Positions 1 through 12,019 are shown, counted from the first letter of the stretch. The stretch is DNA of 64,000 nucleotides from an uncultured Rhodospirillaceae bacterium (GCA_900553035.1 USCC01000001.1:9898-73897); one strand, 5' to 3'. Notes: generated by a model not told the origin, from the sequence alone. Translations and numbers: made by a program.

Positions 1-700
1 GGGTGTTCTGTTCGGCCTGGAGTCTTACCGCTATGAATTTGCGGGTCTTCTGATGCATGCCGAGCATCTGGAAGCCGTCCACGGCGTCGGCCCCCATACG
101 ATCAGCGTCCCGCGGGTCTGCCCGGCGGACGATATTGATCCGGCGGCGTTCAATAATACGCTGTCCGACGACCTGTTCGCGAAAATCGTTGCCTGCATCC
201 GTATCGCCGTTCCCTATACGGGCATGATCGTTTCGACCCGCGAAAGCCGCAAATCACGCGAACGTGTCCTGCATCTGGGCATTTCTCAAATCAGCGGCGG
301 CTCTTCGACCAGCGTCGGCGGGGACGTCGAAAAAGAAAGCGAAGACGAAAATTCCGCCCAGTTCGACCTGTCCGACAAACGGACGCTGGACGAGATTGTG
401 AACTGGCTGATGCAGATGGGCTATATCCCCAGCTTCTGCACGGCCTGCTACCGCGAAGGGCGAACCGGCGACCGCTTCATGGCGCTGTGCAAAAGCAAGC
501 AGATTCAGAACTGCTGTCATCCGAATGCTCTGATGACACTGAAGGAATATCTGGAAGACTATGCCTCCGAAGATACGAAAAAAATCGGATACGACCTGAT
601 CCGCCGGGAGCTGGCCAACATCCCGAAGGAAAAAGTCCGCGCCGTCTGTGAAGACCGGCTGGATAAAATTGCCCGCGGCGAAAGAGATTTCCGTTTTTAA
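1..700 (+). CDS. hydG: [FeFe]-hydrogenase maturase HydG, C-terminal part
   Basis: The gene runs in from the left edge; about 233 C-terminal residues are visible and the frame is open from base 2. HydG is a radical SAM tyrosine lyase that makes the CO and CN ligands of the H-cluster of [FeFe]-hydrogenase. The visible part contains the end of the TIM barrel (GVLFGL, LLMHAEHLE) and the C-terminal domain that binds the auxiliary iron-sulfur cluster, with its cysteines in CTACYREGRTGDRF and, further on, NCCHPNALMTLKEYLEDYAS. The radical SAM CX3CX2C motif lies outside the window. The cysteine-bearing C-terminal extension separates HydG from the related ThiH. It implies that the organism makes an active [FeFe]-hydrogenase, so hydE, hydF and hydA should exist elsewhere. 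A strong terminator follows the stop. Confidence 0.95.
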   Translation, partial: GVLFGLESYRYEFAGLLMHAEHLEAVHGVGPHTISVPRVCPADDIDPAAFNNTLSDDLFAKIVACIRIAVPYTGMIVSTRESRKSRERVLHLGISQISGGSSTSVGGDVEKESEDENSAQFDLSDKRTLDEIVNWLMQMGYIPSFCTACYREGRTGDRFMALCKSKQIQNCCHPNALMTLKEYLEDYASEDTKKIGYDLIRRELANIPKEKVRAVCEDRLDKIARGERDFRF

Positions 701-713
701 CCATAACCTCATG

Positions 714-742
714 CGAACGCCCCCTGAAAAAGGGGGCGTTTT
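714..742 (+). terminator. Rho-independent terminator after hydG
   Basis: Ten-base perfect stem AACGCCCCCT (716-725) with AGGGGGCGTT (731-740), five-base loop, and a short T-run. It closes hydG and faces the 3' end of the convergent yidE-like gene. Confidence 0.85.
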
Positions 743-778
743 CACAAGAAGCACGGCGGCCGCTTTATAAGACCGCCC

Positions 779-2431
779 TCAGAATAGCAACAGAGCGATC
801 GCCTGAACCGCCGCAATACGCAAAGCCAGCGTCAGCGGATACACCGTCGCATACCCCAGCGCCGCCGCGTCCGTTCCCGACATATTGGAAATAAATGTCA
901 GGGATGGAAGGCTGGTAATGCATCCCGAAAGCGCACCACACAGCGTCAGATAGTTCATCTTTTTGAAAATGCGCATGTACGCACCCACCAGAAACAGCGG
1001 AACCGTCGTGATCAAAATACCCATACCGATCAGGAACACCCCCTCGCCGCTTCCGATCAGGCTGAAGAAGCCGGCGCCCGAGGAAATTCCGACAACCGCC
1101 AGAAACAGAATCAGACCCAGCTCCTTAAAGGCTTTCAGAACATTCTGCGGCGTGTAGAAAATAATATGCCCCAACGACCCGCGGTACGACAGCAGAAGCG
1201 CCGTCACCAGAGGCCCGCCCGCGGCTCCGAGCTTCAGAGGAACGCCGACTCCGGGAATGTAAAACGGGATGAGTCCGATCAGGATCCCCAGCATCAGGCC
1301 GATAAAAAACGGCACGAAACGGGTCGTGTTCATCGCTTCCGCACTGTTCCCCAGATACCGGACCAGAGGAAGAACGTTGACGGCCTTGCCGACGACAACC
1401 ACGGCATCACCGTAAGCCAGCCTCAGATCCGGCTGAGGCGACAGGGAAATACCGTTGCGGATCACGCGGGAAATCACCCAGTGGTGCCGGGAATGCCCCA
1501 TGATTTTCTGCAACGGTTTGCCGACCCGGGACGGACGAGTCACCAGAATGGTCTGTGATTGGATTTTCGAAGCGCTTTCCACCATCAGATCACGCTGGGG
1601 ATCCACCTGGAACAGCAGGGAAATCGTTGAAAAATAGGTTTTCGGACCGAACAGAAGCAAAATATCGCCGACCTGGATTTTCGTATGTTCATGCGGAACA
1701 ATATATTCATCACCGCGCTTCATCCGGGAAACGGCCATGGCGTAATGAACCATCTTCAGAAAATGGCCGATTTCAATCCCGTTGAAATTCGGATTGTTGA
1801 CGACAACGTTGAACGCCTCCATCTGCGGGTTGTCCTGGGCTTTCTGATACTCATAGGCCGCGACTTCATCCGCGATATTGACACGGAACGCCGCACGCAG
1901 AAGGATGAAAACGATAATGCTGCTGAGAATCGTAAAAGGGTACGCAATGGCATAGGCCAGCCCGGATTTGGCAATTTCATCCCCATGAACGCCCAGTTCG
2001 CCTAAAATTTGCTGCGCGGCGCCCAAAGCCGGCGTACTGGTGACCGCACCCGAATAAAGCCCCAGCGTTTCCGGAAGGGAAACGCCGCCCCACCTGTAAA
2101 TCAGCATGGCAATGACGGAGCCGACAAAAACGACGCATAACGCCGTCATGTTCAGTATCAGACCGTTTTTGCGCAGGGACGCAAAAATACTCGGCCCGAC
2201 CGACAGCCCCATGGAATAAATGAACAACACCAGTCCGAATTCACGGATGAAGGCCAGGACTTCGGGGTTCAGAACCGTTTCGCGGACATTCAGAAAATGC
2301 CCGACCACCAGCCCGGCAAACAGAACGCCGCCGGCCCCCAGACTGATTCCCCGAACCTTCAGACCGCCCAGAAAAATTCCGGCGAATGAGGTGACACTCA
2401 GACAAAGAATCGTCAAAACCGCTAAAGACAT
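779..2431 (-). CDS. YidE/AspT-type putative transporter
   Basis: A 550-residue inner-membrane protein of the AspT/YidE/YbjL family, with the same length and architecture as E. coli YidE (about 553 aa). Five or so N-terminal membrane segments (about residues 1-185) include GVLFAGLVVGHFLN and GLYSGAVTSTPALGAAQQIL. Two consecutive TrkA-C (RCK_C-like) cytosolic domains follow at about 200-375, then a second membrane half with GAAGGPLVTALLLS and NYLTLCGALSGCITSLPSL. AspT itself exchanges aspartate for alanine; the substrate of the YidE branch is not established, so no substrate is assigned. It is monocistronic between a terminator and its own promoter. The start is the ATG at 2431, preceded by a modest GGAAG. 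Confidence 0.9.
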   Translation of the reverse strand: MSLAVLTILCLSVTSFAGIFLGGLKVRGISLGAGGVLFAGLVVGHFLNVRETVLNPEVLAFIREFGLVLFIYSMGLSVGPSIFASLRKNGLILNMTALCVVFVGSVIAMLIYRWGGVSLPETLGLYSGAVTSTPALGAAQQILGELGVHGDEIAKSGLAYAIAYPFTILSSIIVFILLRAAFRVNIADEVAAYEYQKAQDNPQMEAFNVVVNNPNFNGIEIGHFLKMVHYAMAVSRMKRGDEYIVPHEHTKIQVGDILLLFGPKTYFSTISLLFQVDPQRDLMVESASKIQSQTILVTRPSRVGKPLQKIMGHSRHHWVISRVIRNGISLSPQPDLRLAYGDAVVVVGKAVNVLPLVRYLGNSAEAMNTTRFVPFFIGLMLGILIGLIPFYIPGVGVPLKLGAAGGPLVTALLLSYRGSLGHIIFYTPQNVLKAFKELGLILFLAVVGISSGAGFFSLIGSGEGVFLIGMGILITTVPLFLVGAYMRIFKKMNYLTLCGALSGCITSLPSLTFISNMSGTDAAALGYATVYPLTLALRIAAVQAIALLLF

Positions 2432-2450
2432 ATCCGCACTTCCGACAAAA

Positions 2451-2479
2451 ATAATAAATGCCTTATTCTAACGTCCCAA
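2451..2479 (-). promoter_or_regulatory. Putative promoter of the yidE-like gene
   Basis: On the minus strand a -35 TTGGGA (2474-2479) and a -10 TATTAT (2451-2456) are separated by 17 bases. The predicted start of transcription would leave only about 10-15 bases of leader. Confidence 0.5.
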
Positions 2480-2599
2480 ATATAAATTATTTATTTAGAA
2501 TGTCACTCTGAATCGAAAAAAATGTTTTATTTCCGCTGATTACCCCGAAACGCGCCTGACCGCCGGATACAGCGGAACGGAGGCCGGTCAAATAAAAAA

Positions 2600-3217
2600 T
2601 CACGCACTCAAAGTCGAAAACAGCGTTTCAAAGTCACCCGAACAAAGAATGCCGTGCAGACGTTCAATTTCTTCTTCCGGCCGGTCATAAATTTTCAGCT
2701 TCAGAATCCCGGAAATGACATCTTCCGGAAAGCGGTACCGGATAACCCGAGCCGGATTCCCGCCGACCACGGCATACGCCGGAACATCCTTTACAACAAC
2801 GCTTCCGGCCGCGACAACCGCTCCTTCCGCAATCCGGACTCCGGGCAGAATCACGCTTCTCATCCCCAGCCAGACGGCATCCTCGAGAACGGTATCCCCT
2901 TTGCTCTGATAGGCTTCGACGATTTTGTCCTCAAACGGATAATTGGAAATCCAATCATTCCTGTGTGTGCTGTTCCCGCCCATCAGGATGACGGTCTCTG
3001 CCCCGATGCATACATAGTTGCCGATGTACAGCCGGTCAATCTCCCACTGAGGCTCCCAGGCCTCCAGACTGTAGGAATCTCCGTACAGGTAACGCACGAC
3101 ATACTCTTCAAAATCCGGAGTCCAGGCATTGCTGTAATAGCTTTTCGTCCCTTTGATGATGATGTTCGGATTTTTCACACTCTGGTGCAGGTACTGAACC
3201 TTTGACCAATGCTTCAT
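2600..3217 (-). CDS. Hexapeptide-repeat (XAT/CatB-type) acetyltransferase
   Basis: A 205-residue left-handed beta-helix acyltransferase of the xenobiotic acetyltransferase (Vat/CatB) group, which transfers acetyl groups from acetyl-CoA to hydroxyls of small molecules. Visible hallmarks are the N-terminal segment [16 protein letters not shown], the catalytic-region histidine in [11 protein letters not shown], and hexapeptide turns such as [20 protein letters not shown] followed by [14 protein letters not shown]. An open frame continues upstream through the tRNA gene to 3352, but the ATG at 3217 with an upstream GGAGGG is the sensible start and restores family length. The family includes streptogramin and chloramphenicol acetyltransferases as well as many housekeeping sugar or metabolite acetyltransferases, so resistance cannot be concluded. 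Confidence 0.85.
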   Translation of the reverse strand: MKHWSKVQYLHQSVKNPNIIIKGTKSYYSNAWTPDFEEYVVRYLYGDSYSLEAWEPQWEIDRLYIGNYVCIGAETVILMGGNSTHRNDWISNYPFEDKIVEAYQSKGDTVLEDAVWLGMRSVILPGVRIAEGAVVAAGSVVVKDVPAYAVVGGNPARVIRYRFPEDVISGILKLKIYDRPEEEIERLHGILCSGDFETLFSTLSA

Positions 3218-3274
3218 CCTTTTCCCTCCGTCCCTTTTCAAAAAAGCCCCGGCCGCCGTCCCGCCGAAGGCCGC

Positions 3275-3311
3275 AAAAAAGCCCTGAACTTTAAGGAGTT
3301 CAGGGCTTTTT
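3275..3311 (-). terminator. Terminator downstream of tRNA-Thr
   Basis: Stem GCCCTGAACT (3281-3290) and AGTTCAGGGC (3297-3306) with a six-base loop. It is flanked by A and T runs on both sides, so it could act in both directions; on the minus strand it closes the tRNA transcript. Confidence 0.85.
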
Positions 3312-3313
3312 GA

Positions 3314-3389
3314 TGGTGCCGTTGGAGAGACTTGAACTCCCGACCCGCGCATTACGAATGCGCTGCTCTACCAACTGAGCTACAACGGC
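3314..3389 (-). tRNA. tRNA-Thr(CGT)
   Basis: A 76-base cloverleaf on the minus strand. It has a seven-base acceptor stem (GCCGTTG with CAACGGC), discriminator A, encoded CCA, the D-arm sequence AGCTCAGTTGGTAGAGC, an anticodon loop TTCGTAA giving anticodon CGT (reads ACG, Thr), and a T-loop TTCAAGT. It lies between gyrB and the acetyltransferase gene, with its own promoter and terminator. Confidence 0.95.
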
Positions 3390-3400
3390 ACGACAGCACC

Positions 3401-3429
3401 CTTTTATCTCGTTTCAAAAGGAACTGCAA
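3401..3429 (-). promoter_or_regulatory. Promoter of tRNA-Thr
   Basis: Minus-strand TTGCAG (3424-3429), a 17-base spacer and TAAAAG (3401-3406). Transcription would begin a few bases before the tRNA 5' end at 3389. Confidence 0.55.
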
Positions 3430-3442
3430 GCGTTTTTTTTCA

Positions 3443-7137
<3,695 letters not shown>

Positions 7138-7162
7138 CAATTCATTTGCCGTAATAATTTTC

Positions 7163-8287
7163 TTACACCCGCATCGGCATCAAAACGAACAGGACGCTGG
7201 GATCGGACAGATCCGTCAAAACAGTCGGAGACGCCGAATCCAGGAAAGCGACGCGCACCAGGCCGCCCTTGATCTGGCCCAGAACATCCAGCAGATAACG
7301 GTAGTTAAAGCCGACGTCCACCCCTTCCGCGTCGTATTTGGCTTCCAGTTCGTCCTGCGCGCTTCCCTCTTCGGCGTTCGCGGCGGAAACCGTGACCAGC
7401 CCTTTGGAAACGGACAGACGGACAGCGCGCGATTTTTCGGACACGACAGCCACACGGTCGACCGCGGCCATCAAAGCCGGCGCTTCGACTTCCAGAATCT
7501 TGTCGTTTTCCAGAGGAATTACGCGTTCATAATCCGGGTATGTTCCTTCAATCAGCAAGGACGTCAGAATCAGATTGCCGAATGTGAACTGGATTTTATA
7601 CGTGGACAAAGCCACCTTGACTTCGCCGGATTCTTCGGCCAGAAGCTTGCTCAGCTCGCCGATCGCCTTGCGCGGGATGATAATACCCGGCATTCCGGCG
7701 GCGCCTTCGGGGAAAACGGCTTCGGCACAGGCCAGACGATGGCCGTCTGTCGCGACGGCGCGCAGGATTTTCTCCTCCTTGGACGTCGCTTCGTGCAGAT
7801 AAATACCGTTCAGATAGTAGCGGGTCTCTTCCGTTGACACGGCAAAAGCCGTCCGTTCAATCAGATCCTGCAGATCCTGAGCCGGAAGGACAAACGTGTG
7901 CGTCATTTCACCCTCGGCAATCGTCGGAAAATCCTCGCCCGGCATCGTCGCCAGAGCGAACTTCGCACGTCCCGCGGCAATGTTCAGCTGCCCCTTTTCA
8001 GTATTCAGCGAAAATTCGATTTCCGCTCCGTCCGGAAGCTTCCGGATGATTTCGTACAGCTTGTGTGCCGGCGCGGTAATGGATCCCGCGGCATCGACCT
8101 TTGCAGACGCGTTTTCACTGATTTCCAGTTCGTTGTCCGTCGCGTTCAGGACAATCCGACCTTCTTCCCCGGCCTCGGCCGTGATTTTCACATTCGAGAG
8201 CAACGGGTTCGTATGGCGGCGTTCGACCACGTTCTGGACATGGGACAATGACTTCAATAAAGCGGCGCGTTCAATTGTAAACTTCAT
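7163..8287 (-). CDS. dnaN: DNA polymerase III beta sliding clamp
   Basis: A 374-residue processivity clamp, the normal family length, built of three beta-clamp domains. It begins MKFTIERAALLKSLSHVQNVVERR and contains NTEKGQLNIAAGRAKF, RAVATDGHRLA and the C-terminal LFVLMPMRV that helps form the peptide-binding pocket. The frame is open further upstream to 8536, but the ATG at 8287 has the AGAAGG ribosome-binding site and restores the conserved N-terminus. It is separated from dnaA by 544 bases and has its own promoter there. Confidence 0.97.
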   Translation of the reverse strand: MKFTIERAALLKSLSHVQNVVERRHTNPLLSNVKITAEAGEEGRIVLNATDNELEISENASAKVDAAGSITAPAHKLYEIIRKLPDGAEIEFSLNTEKGQLNIAAGRAKFALATMPGEDFPTIAEGEMTHTFVLPAQDLQDLIERTAFAVSTEETRYYLNGIYLHEATSKEEKILRAVATDGHRLACAEAVFPEGAAGMPGIIIPRKAIGELSKLLAEESGEVKVALSTYKIQFTFGNLILTSLLIEGTYPDYERVIPLENDKILEVEAPALMAAVDRVAVVSEKSRAVRLSVSKGLVTVSAANAEEGSAQDELEAKYDAEGVDVGFNYRYLLDVLGQIKGGLVRVAFLDSASPTVLTDLSDPSVLFVLMPMRV

Positions 8288-8831
8288 GGGACCTTCTGCT
8301 TGGCAAAATGGTTGAAAAATAACTTTGAAACAGTCGTCAACTGTAAGGCCGTTAGTATACCACAAACCCCCATTTTCCCAAGCAAAAAATGATGCTTTTC
8401 CCCGAGTCGCCATTCTTTTTGCATGACGGTTTCCAACACAGGCGGCCTTTGGAAAAACTGCGTAGAAAGAAGCGCCCGAATCCGAGCCTCCGCCGCCCTT
8501 CGGAAGCGCCGGGATTTTGCGTGAAACGAAAGGCAAACGACGTTGCTCAAAAAAAGAGGAAGAAAGCCGCCGGACTCAGAAAGCATCAAAATCTTTCCGG
8601 AAGTTACGGCATAGAACCGTCTCAGGCGAGCGGGTCTTTTCCTTCGCAGAACCACGGAACGGCAGGATTGTGCACATTCTTCCGGGAAAAAGAGGTCAAA
8701 CCCGGCCGCCTTTATGCCCGGAACACCAGAAGAAAGAATAAGCCCCCCTTGCGGGGAAAGGCCTTTCAGTCCGGGAATTTATCTGCCTTTCAGACTCATC
8801 CGCGTCTTTCGGCGTCAGAACTTCAGAGGGA
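8288..8831. other. 544-bp dnaA-dnaN intergenic region
   Basis: No convincing gene is present on either strand; the open frames here lack ribosome-binding sites and family signatures. It holds the dnaN promoter, a small inverted repeat (ACAGT, 8330-8334; ACTGT, 8340-8344) in the dnaN leader, and a C-rich/G-rich hairpin near 8744-8762 that may end dnaA transcription. I looked for clustered DnaA boxes (TTATCCACA-like) and an AT-rich unwinding element and found neither; the nearest single match is weak (TTGTGCACA, near 8668). Confidence 0.6.
8354..8381 (-). promoter_or_regulatory. Putative dnaN promoter
   Basis: Minus-strand -35 TTGGGA (8376-8381), 16-base spacer, and -10 TATACT (8354-8359) preceded by TGG, which makes an extended -10. 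It lies about 65 bases upstream of the dnaN ATG. Confidence 0.55.
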
Positions 8832-10214
8832 TTACAGAGAAAGGGAACGGCGCAGTCCCTCCACCTCGTCGCGGAAAGAAGCGTCCTCACCCATCATTTC
8901 CTCAACTTTGCGCACCGCGTGGATGACCGTCGTATGGTCACGGTCGAATTTGCGCCCGATTTCAGGCAGTGAACGCGGCGTCAGCGTTTTCGACAGGAAC
9001 ATCGCCACCTGACGCGGACGGGCGACGTTGCGCTCCCGCCGTTTTGACTGCATTTCGGAAATACGGATGTTGTAATGCTCGGCCACCTTGCGCTGGATTT
9101 CCTCAATCGTCACACGGCGATCCAGAACATTCAGGACGTCGCGCAGAATCTCGCGCGTCCGGTCCAGAGTCACCGAGCCTCCCATCAGCTGGACATGCGA
9201 AGCCACCCGAATCAAAGCCCCTTCCAGCTCCCGGACGCTGGAAGTCATTTTCTCGGCCAGGAATTCAATGACATCCTGCGGGATGAAGACCCCCAAAGAC
9301 TGCGCTTTTGTTTCCAGAATGCCCAGCCGGAGTTCATACGTCGTCGGATGAATGTCCGCCACCAACCCCGACCCCAGACGCGTTTTCAGACGATCCTCAA
9401 TACCTTCCAGATTAACGGGCGGCTTGTCGGCCGACAGAACGATCTGTTTGCCCTGATCAACCAGAGCGTTGAACGTATGGAAAAATTCCTCCTGTGTATT
9501 TTCCTTGCCGATCAGAAACTGGACGTCGTCAATCATCAGGACGTCAACGGCGCGGAGCTGTTCCTTGAACGAAAAAGTGTCCTTGAACCGAATGGCGCGG
9601 ATAAAGCGGTACATGAATTTTTCAGCGGACAGGTAGACCACTTTGCGCGACGGATTGCGTTCCCGGATGTGCCATGCAATCGAATGCATCAGATGCGTCT
9701 TGCCCAGACCCACTCCCGAATAAAGATACAGGGGATTAAAGGAAACGGCATCGGATTCGGCCACCCGGCGGGCGGCGGCATAAGCGAACTCGTTCGGCTT
9801 TCCGACCACAAAATTATCGAACGTGAAGCGGGGATCCAACGCTGCGGACAGGTCATCCTTTTCAGCCGGTTCGGGCATATCGGGCACTTCGGCGGGCTGA
9901 GGTTCGGCAACCGTCGGAGCGGCGTATGAATTTGGCAGAGCGGACGCCGTGGGACGACCGACATCAAAAACAAGAGACTCGATCTCCGGATTGTGTTCCC
10001 GCCAGATTTCGGACACATCATCGGCAAAATGGCGCACAATATAGTCGCGCATAAAACGCGTCGGAAGATACAGCGACAGGATACCGTCGCGGAAACCGCC
10101 CAGCGCCATCGGTTCCAGCCAGCTTTCAAACGCGGAATCGCCGACCTTCCGGCGCAAATCCCGGCACACGAACTGCCATTGCTCCATCAATGTTTCCATT
10201 TTCTGTTCAGCCAT
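8832..10214 (-). CDS. dnaA: Chromosomal replication initiator DnaA
   Basis: A 460-residue AAA+ initiator that binds DnaA boxes and opens the origin. Domain I (about residues 1-75) includes DSAFESWLEPM, and a short Pro/Glu-rich linker follows. The AAA+ domain begins at LDPRFTFDNFVVGKPNEFAYAA and shows Walker A (SGVGLGKTHL), Walker B (VLMIDDVQFL) and sensor regions. Domain IV ends with the DnaA-box-binding signature GRKFDRDHTTVIHAVRKVEE. The start is the ATG at 10214. Its upstream region has a promoter whose spacer carries a perfect palindrome. Confidence 0.98.
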   Translation of the reverse strand: MAEQKMETLMEQWQFVCRDLRRKVGDSAFESWLEPMALGGFRDGILSLYLPTRFMRDYIVRHFADDVSEIWREHNPEIESLVFDVGRPTASALPNSYAAPTVAEPQPAEVPDMPEPAEKDDLSAALDPRFTFDNFVVGKPNEFAYAAARRVAESDAVSFNPLYLYSGVGLGKTHLMHSIAWHIRERNPSRKVVYLSAEKFMYRFIRAIRFKDTFSFKEQLRAVDVLMIDDVQFLIGKENTQEEFFHTFNALVDQGKQIVLSADKPPVNLEGIEDRLKTRLGSGLVADIHPTTYELRLGILETKAQSLGVFIPQDVIEFLAEKMTSSVRELEGALIRVASHVQLMGGSVTLDRTREILRDVLNVLDRRVTIEEIQRKVAEHYNIRISEMQSKRRERNVARPRQVAMFLSKTLTPRSLPEIGRKFDRDHTTVIHAVRKVEEMMGEDASFRDEVEGLRRSLSL

Positions 10215-10242
10215 CGTTTAAAAGCCCTGGTTTTTATGAAAA

Positions 10243-10302
10243 AGAATCGAAACTGTCCCGATTCTGTGCCGTGATACTAGCGGCACCGGTGCCGAAAGGC
10301 AA
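10243..10302 (-). promoter_or_regulatory. Putative dnaA promoter with palindromic operator
   Basis: Minus-strand -35 TTGCCT (10297-10302), 17-base spacer and -10 TAGTAT (10274-10279). The spacer contains a perfect 14-base palindrome, CGGCACCGGTGCCG (10281-10294). Just downstream of the expected transcription start lies a seven-base inverted repeat, AGAATCG (10243-10249) with CGATTCT (10259-10265). Placement of both repeats suggests control of dnaA expression, but no regulator is identified. Confidence 0.45.
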
Positions 10303-10427
10303 CAGACGAAGGCGCCGAAAAATAAATAAAAAGGCTTGACTCAACATCTTGTACCGGCGCCGCCTGAAACCCCTATTTCTCTACAGCTTCAGGGGAATCA
10401 GAATCCGTTTTCCACAACCCGGGCAAA

Positions 10428-10470
10428 CAAAAAGCAGACTGCTGAAAAACAGTCTGCCTTGTTTTTTATC
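10428..10470 (-). terminator. Terminator downstream of rpsT
   Basis: Perfect eight-base stem GCAGACTG (10434-10441) with CAGTCTGC (10450-10457). T-runs follow on both strands, so it can end rpsT on the minus strand and shield dnaA from read-through. Confidence 0.8.
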
Positions 10471-10512
10471 GACAGCCTTGCCCGGCCCCGTTCCGGAACG
10501 ACCGGCGGCGGA

Positions 10513-10776
10513 CTATCCCAGCGCCTTGATGCGCGCGGACAGGCGGGAAACCTTGCGGGAAGCCGTATTCTGGTGCATCGTGCCCTTGGAAACGGCGCGC
10601 ATGATTTCGGATTCAGCCGTACGGAAAGCTTCCTGAGCTGCTGCCTTATCGCCTTTTTCCACAGCCGTCGTCACCTTTTTCATAAAGGTGCGGACGCGGC
10701 TCATCCGGGCGCTGTTGACAGCGGCGCAGCGGGCATTGCGGCGAATACGTTTTTTAGACGACAGATGATTAGCCAT
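10513..10776 (-). CDS. rpsT: 30S ribosomal protein S20
   Basis: An 87-residue basic helical protein of the small ribosomal subunit. It begins MANHLSSKKRIRRNARCAAV and contains SRVRTFMKKV and the C-terminal GTMHQNTASRKVSRLSARI typical of S20. It is monocistronic, with a strong promoter (10816-10844) and a terminator, and sits next to dnaA, a common alphaproteobacterial arrangement. Confidence 0.97.
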   Translation of the reverse strand: MANHLSSKKRIRRNARCAAVNSARMSRVRTFMKKVTTAVEKGDKAAAQEAFRTAESEIMRAVSKGTMHQNTASRKVSRLSARIKALG

Positions 10777-10815
10777 TTTTTAAATCCTGCTTTCTTTCAT
10801 AGAACCAAGGTAGGT

Positions 10816-10844
10816 TTTATATAATTAAACCGTCCCGGCGTCAA
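10816..10844 (-). promoter_or_regulatory. rpsT promoter
   Basis: Minus-strand TTGACG (10839-10844), exactly 17 bases, and TATAAA (10816-10821). This is one of the closest matches to the sigma-70 consensus in the window, as expected for a ribosomal protein gene. Confidence 0.7.
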
Positions 10845-10853
10845 GCGATTAAA

Positions 10854-11627
10854 CTATTTATGCACAAATTTCGGCGCGCGCTTTTCAACCAGAGCCGCCA
10901 GCCCTTCATGGGCATCGGCCGACATCAGCGACAGGCGAGCCATCGCTTCCTCGGCCTTTGCCGCCGTCTGCGGGCATTCCGCCCCGGCCAGCACCGCCTG
11001 TTTTGCCAGCACAATCCCCGCCGCCGGCAGCGCCGCGATACGCTCGGCGGTCTGAAGCGCTTCGGCAACAACGTCCGCCGAATCGACAATACGGGACACC
11101 AAACCGCATGACGCCGCTTCTTCGGCGGAAATGTGACGGCCGGTCAGCACCATTTCCATGGCTTTCGGCCTTCCGATCCGGGCCGCCAAGCGCGAAACGC
11201 CGCCCATCTGCGGCAAAATACCCAAGGTCAGTTCAGGAAAACCGAAACGGGCGTTTTCCGCCGCAATAACAATATCGCTCATCAGGACAAGTTCCAACCC
11301 GCCCCCGAACGCATAACCGGCCACTGCGGCGACAATCGGTTTGCGGCATTCCGAAATCCGGTCTGCCGTCCGGCCGTACAGACCTTCCCGAACCAGTTCA
11401 GCGCTTTGACGGGTCGCAAATTCGGACATGTCCGTTCCTGCGGCAAAAAAGGCTTCGCCGCCCTTCAGGACAATACAGCGCACCGATTCCTCGGCATCCA
11501 GCTGGGCGGCGGCGTCTGCCAGTTCGTACAGCATGGCGGCACAGACGGCATTCATGGACGCCGGACGGTTCAGACCGATGACGCCGATTGAACCGTTGTT
11601 TTCCACCGTGATTGTTTCAAAACTCAT
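10854..11627 (-). CDS. Enoyl-CoA hydratase/isomerase family protein
   Basis: A 257-residue crotonase-fold protein. The oxyanion-hole region is FFAAGTDMSEF and YAFGGGLELVLMSD. Glu112 (GGGLE) and Glu132 (FPEL) match the two catalytic glutamates of enoyl-CoA hydratase, spaced 20 residues apart as in the mammalian enzyme. Hydration of 2-trans-enoyl-CoA is therefore plausible, although crotonase-fold members vary widely in substrate. No other beta-oxidation gene is nearby, so its pathway is not indicated. It ends close to the rpsT promoter and lies 14 bases downstream of the small exported protein gene. Confidence 0.88.
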   Translation of the reverse strand: MSFETITVENNGSIGVIGLNRPASMNAVCAAMLYELADAAAQLDAEESVRCIVLKGGEAFFAAGTDMSEFATRQSAELVREGLYGRTADRISECRKPIVAAVAGYAFGGGLELVLMSDIVIAAENARFGFPELTLGILPQMGGVSRLAARIGRPKAMEMVLTGRHISAEEAASCGLVSRIVDSADVVAEALQTAERIAALPAAGIVLAKQAVLAGAECPQTAAKAEEAMARLSLMSADAHEGLAALVEKRAPKFVHK

Positions 11628-11641
11628 AGCCTTATCCTTCT

Positions 11642-12019
11642 TTACTGCGTCGTCAGTTCAAAGCGGACGACGACGGGCTCTCCGTTTTCCACGGAAATGT
11701 CCAGCGTTTCGCCGTCGCGGGAATATGATGCGGCCGCGCTTGTATCTTTTTGTTTCTTCAGCTTTTTCCATCCCAGTTGCGGCAGTGTCCGATCGTAAAA
11801 CGCGATGATTTTCTTTTTTTCGACCTTCGGGCTTTCGGCATATGCTTCAATGATTCGTCCTGCGGGCGTGTCGAATGACACCGACGCGTCGTCCTGCTGA
11901 ATCAGGCCGTTCATCAGGGGAAGATCTTCGAAACCGGACATGAACGCCGTCCCCTCCGCTTTGACGGGCAGAGCGGAAGCCAGGAAAAAAACGGCGCATA
12001 AGACAACATTTTTAATCAT
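11642..12019 (-). CDS. Small exported protein of unknown function
   Basis: A 125-residue protein with a clear Sec signal peptide (MIKNVVLCAVFFLASALPVKA, probable cleavage after the second Ala of the PVKAEG region). The mature part has DTPAGRIIEAYAE, then KKKIIAFYDRTLPQLGWKKL and an ending of beta-strand-like character (ETLDISVENGEPVVVRFEL). The pattern of a short helix-turn (FYDRTLPQLGW) followed by strands is seen in many uncharacterised alphaproteobacterial periplasmic proteins, but I cannot name a family. It is probably co-transcribed with the enoyl-CoA hydratase gene. Confidence 0.7.
   Translation of the reverse strand: MIKNVVLCAVFFLASALPVKAEGTAFMSGFEDLPLMNGLIQQDDASVSFDTPAGRIIEAYAESPKVEKKKIIAFYDRTLPQLGWKKLKKQKDTSAAASYSRDGETLDISVENGEPVVVRFELTTQ

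Noticed and set aside
2532..2599. GACCG/CGGTC repeat after the acetyltransferase gene as a terminator
   Set aside because: Short stem with mismatches and no T-run.
3218..3352. N-terminal extension of the acetyltransferase through the tRNA gene
   Set aside because: It would make the start lie inside tRNA-Thr and its terminator; the ATG at 3217 has a better ribosome-binding site and matches family length.
8284..8655. Possible small gene between dnaA and dnaN on the minus strand
   Set aside because: No ribosome-binding site, Arg-rich start and overlap with the dnaN promoter; no recognisable domain.
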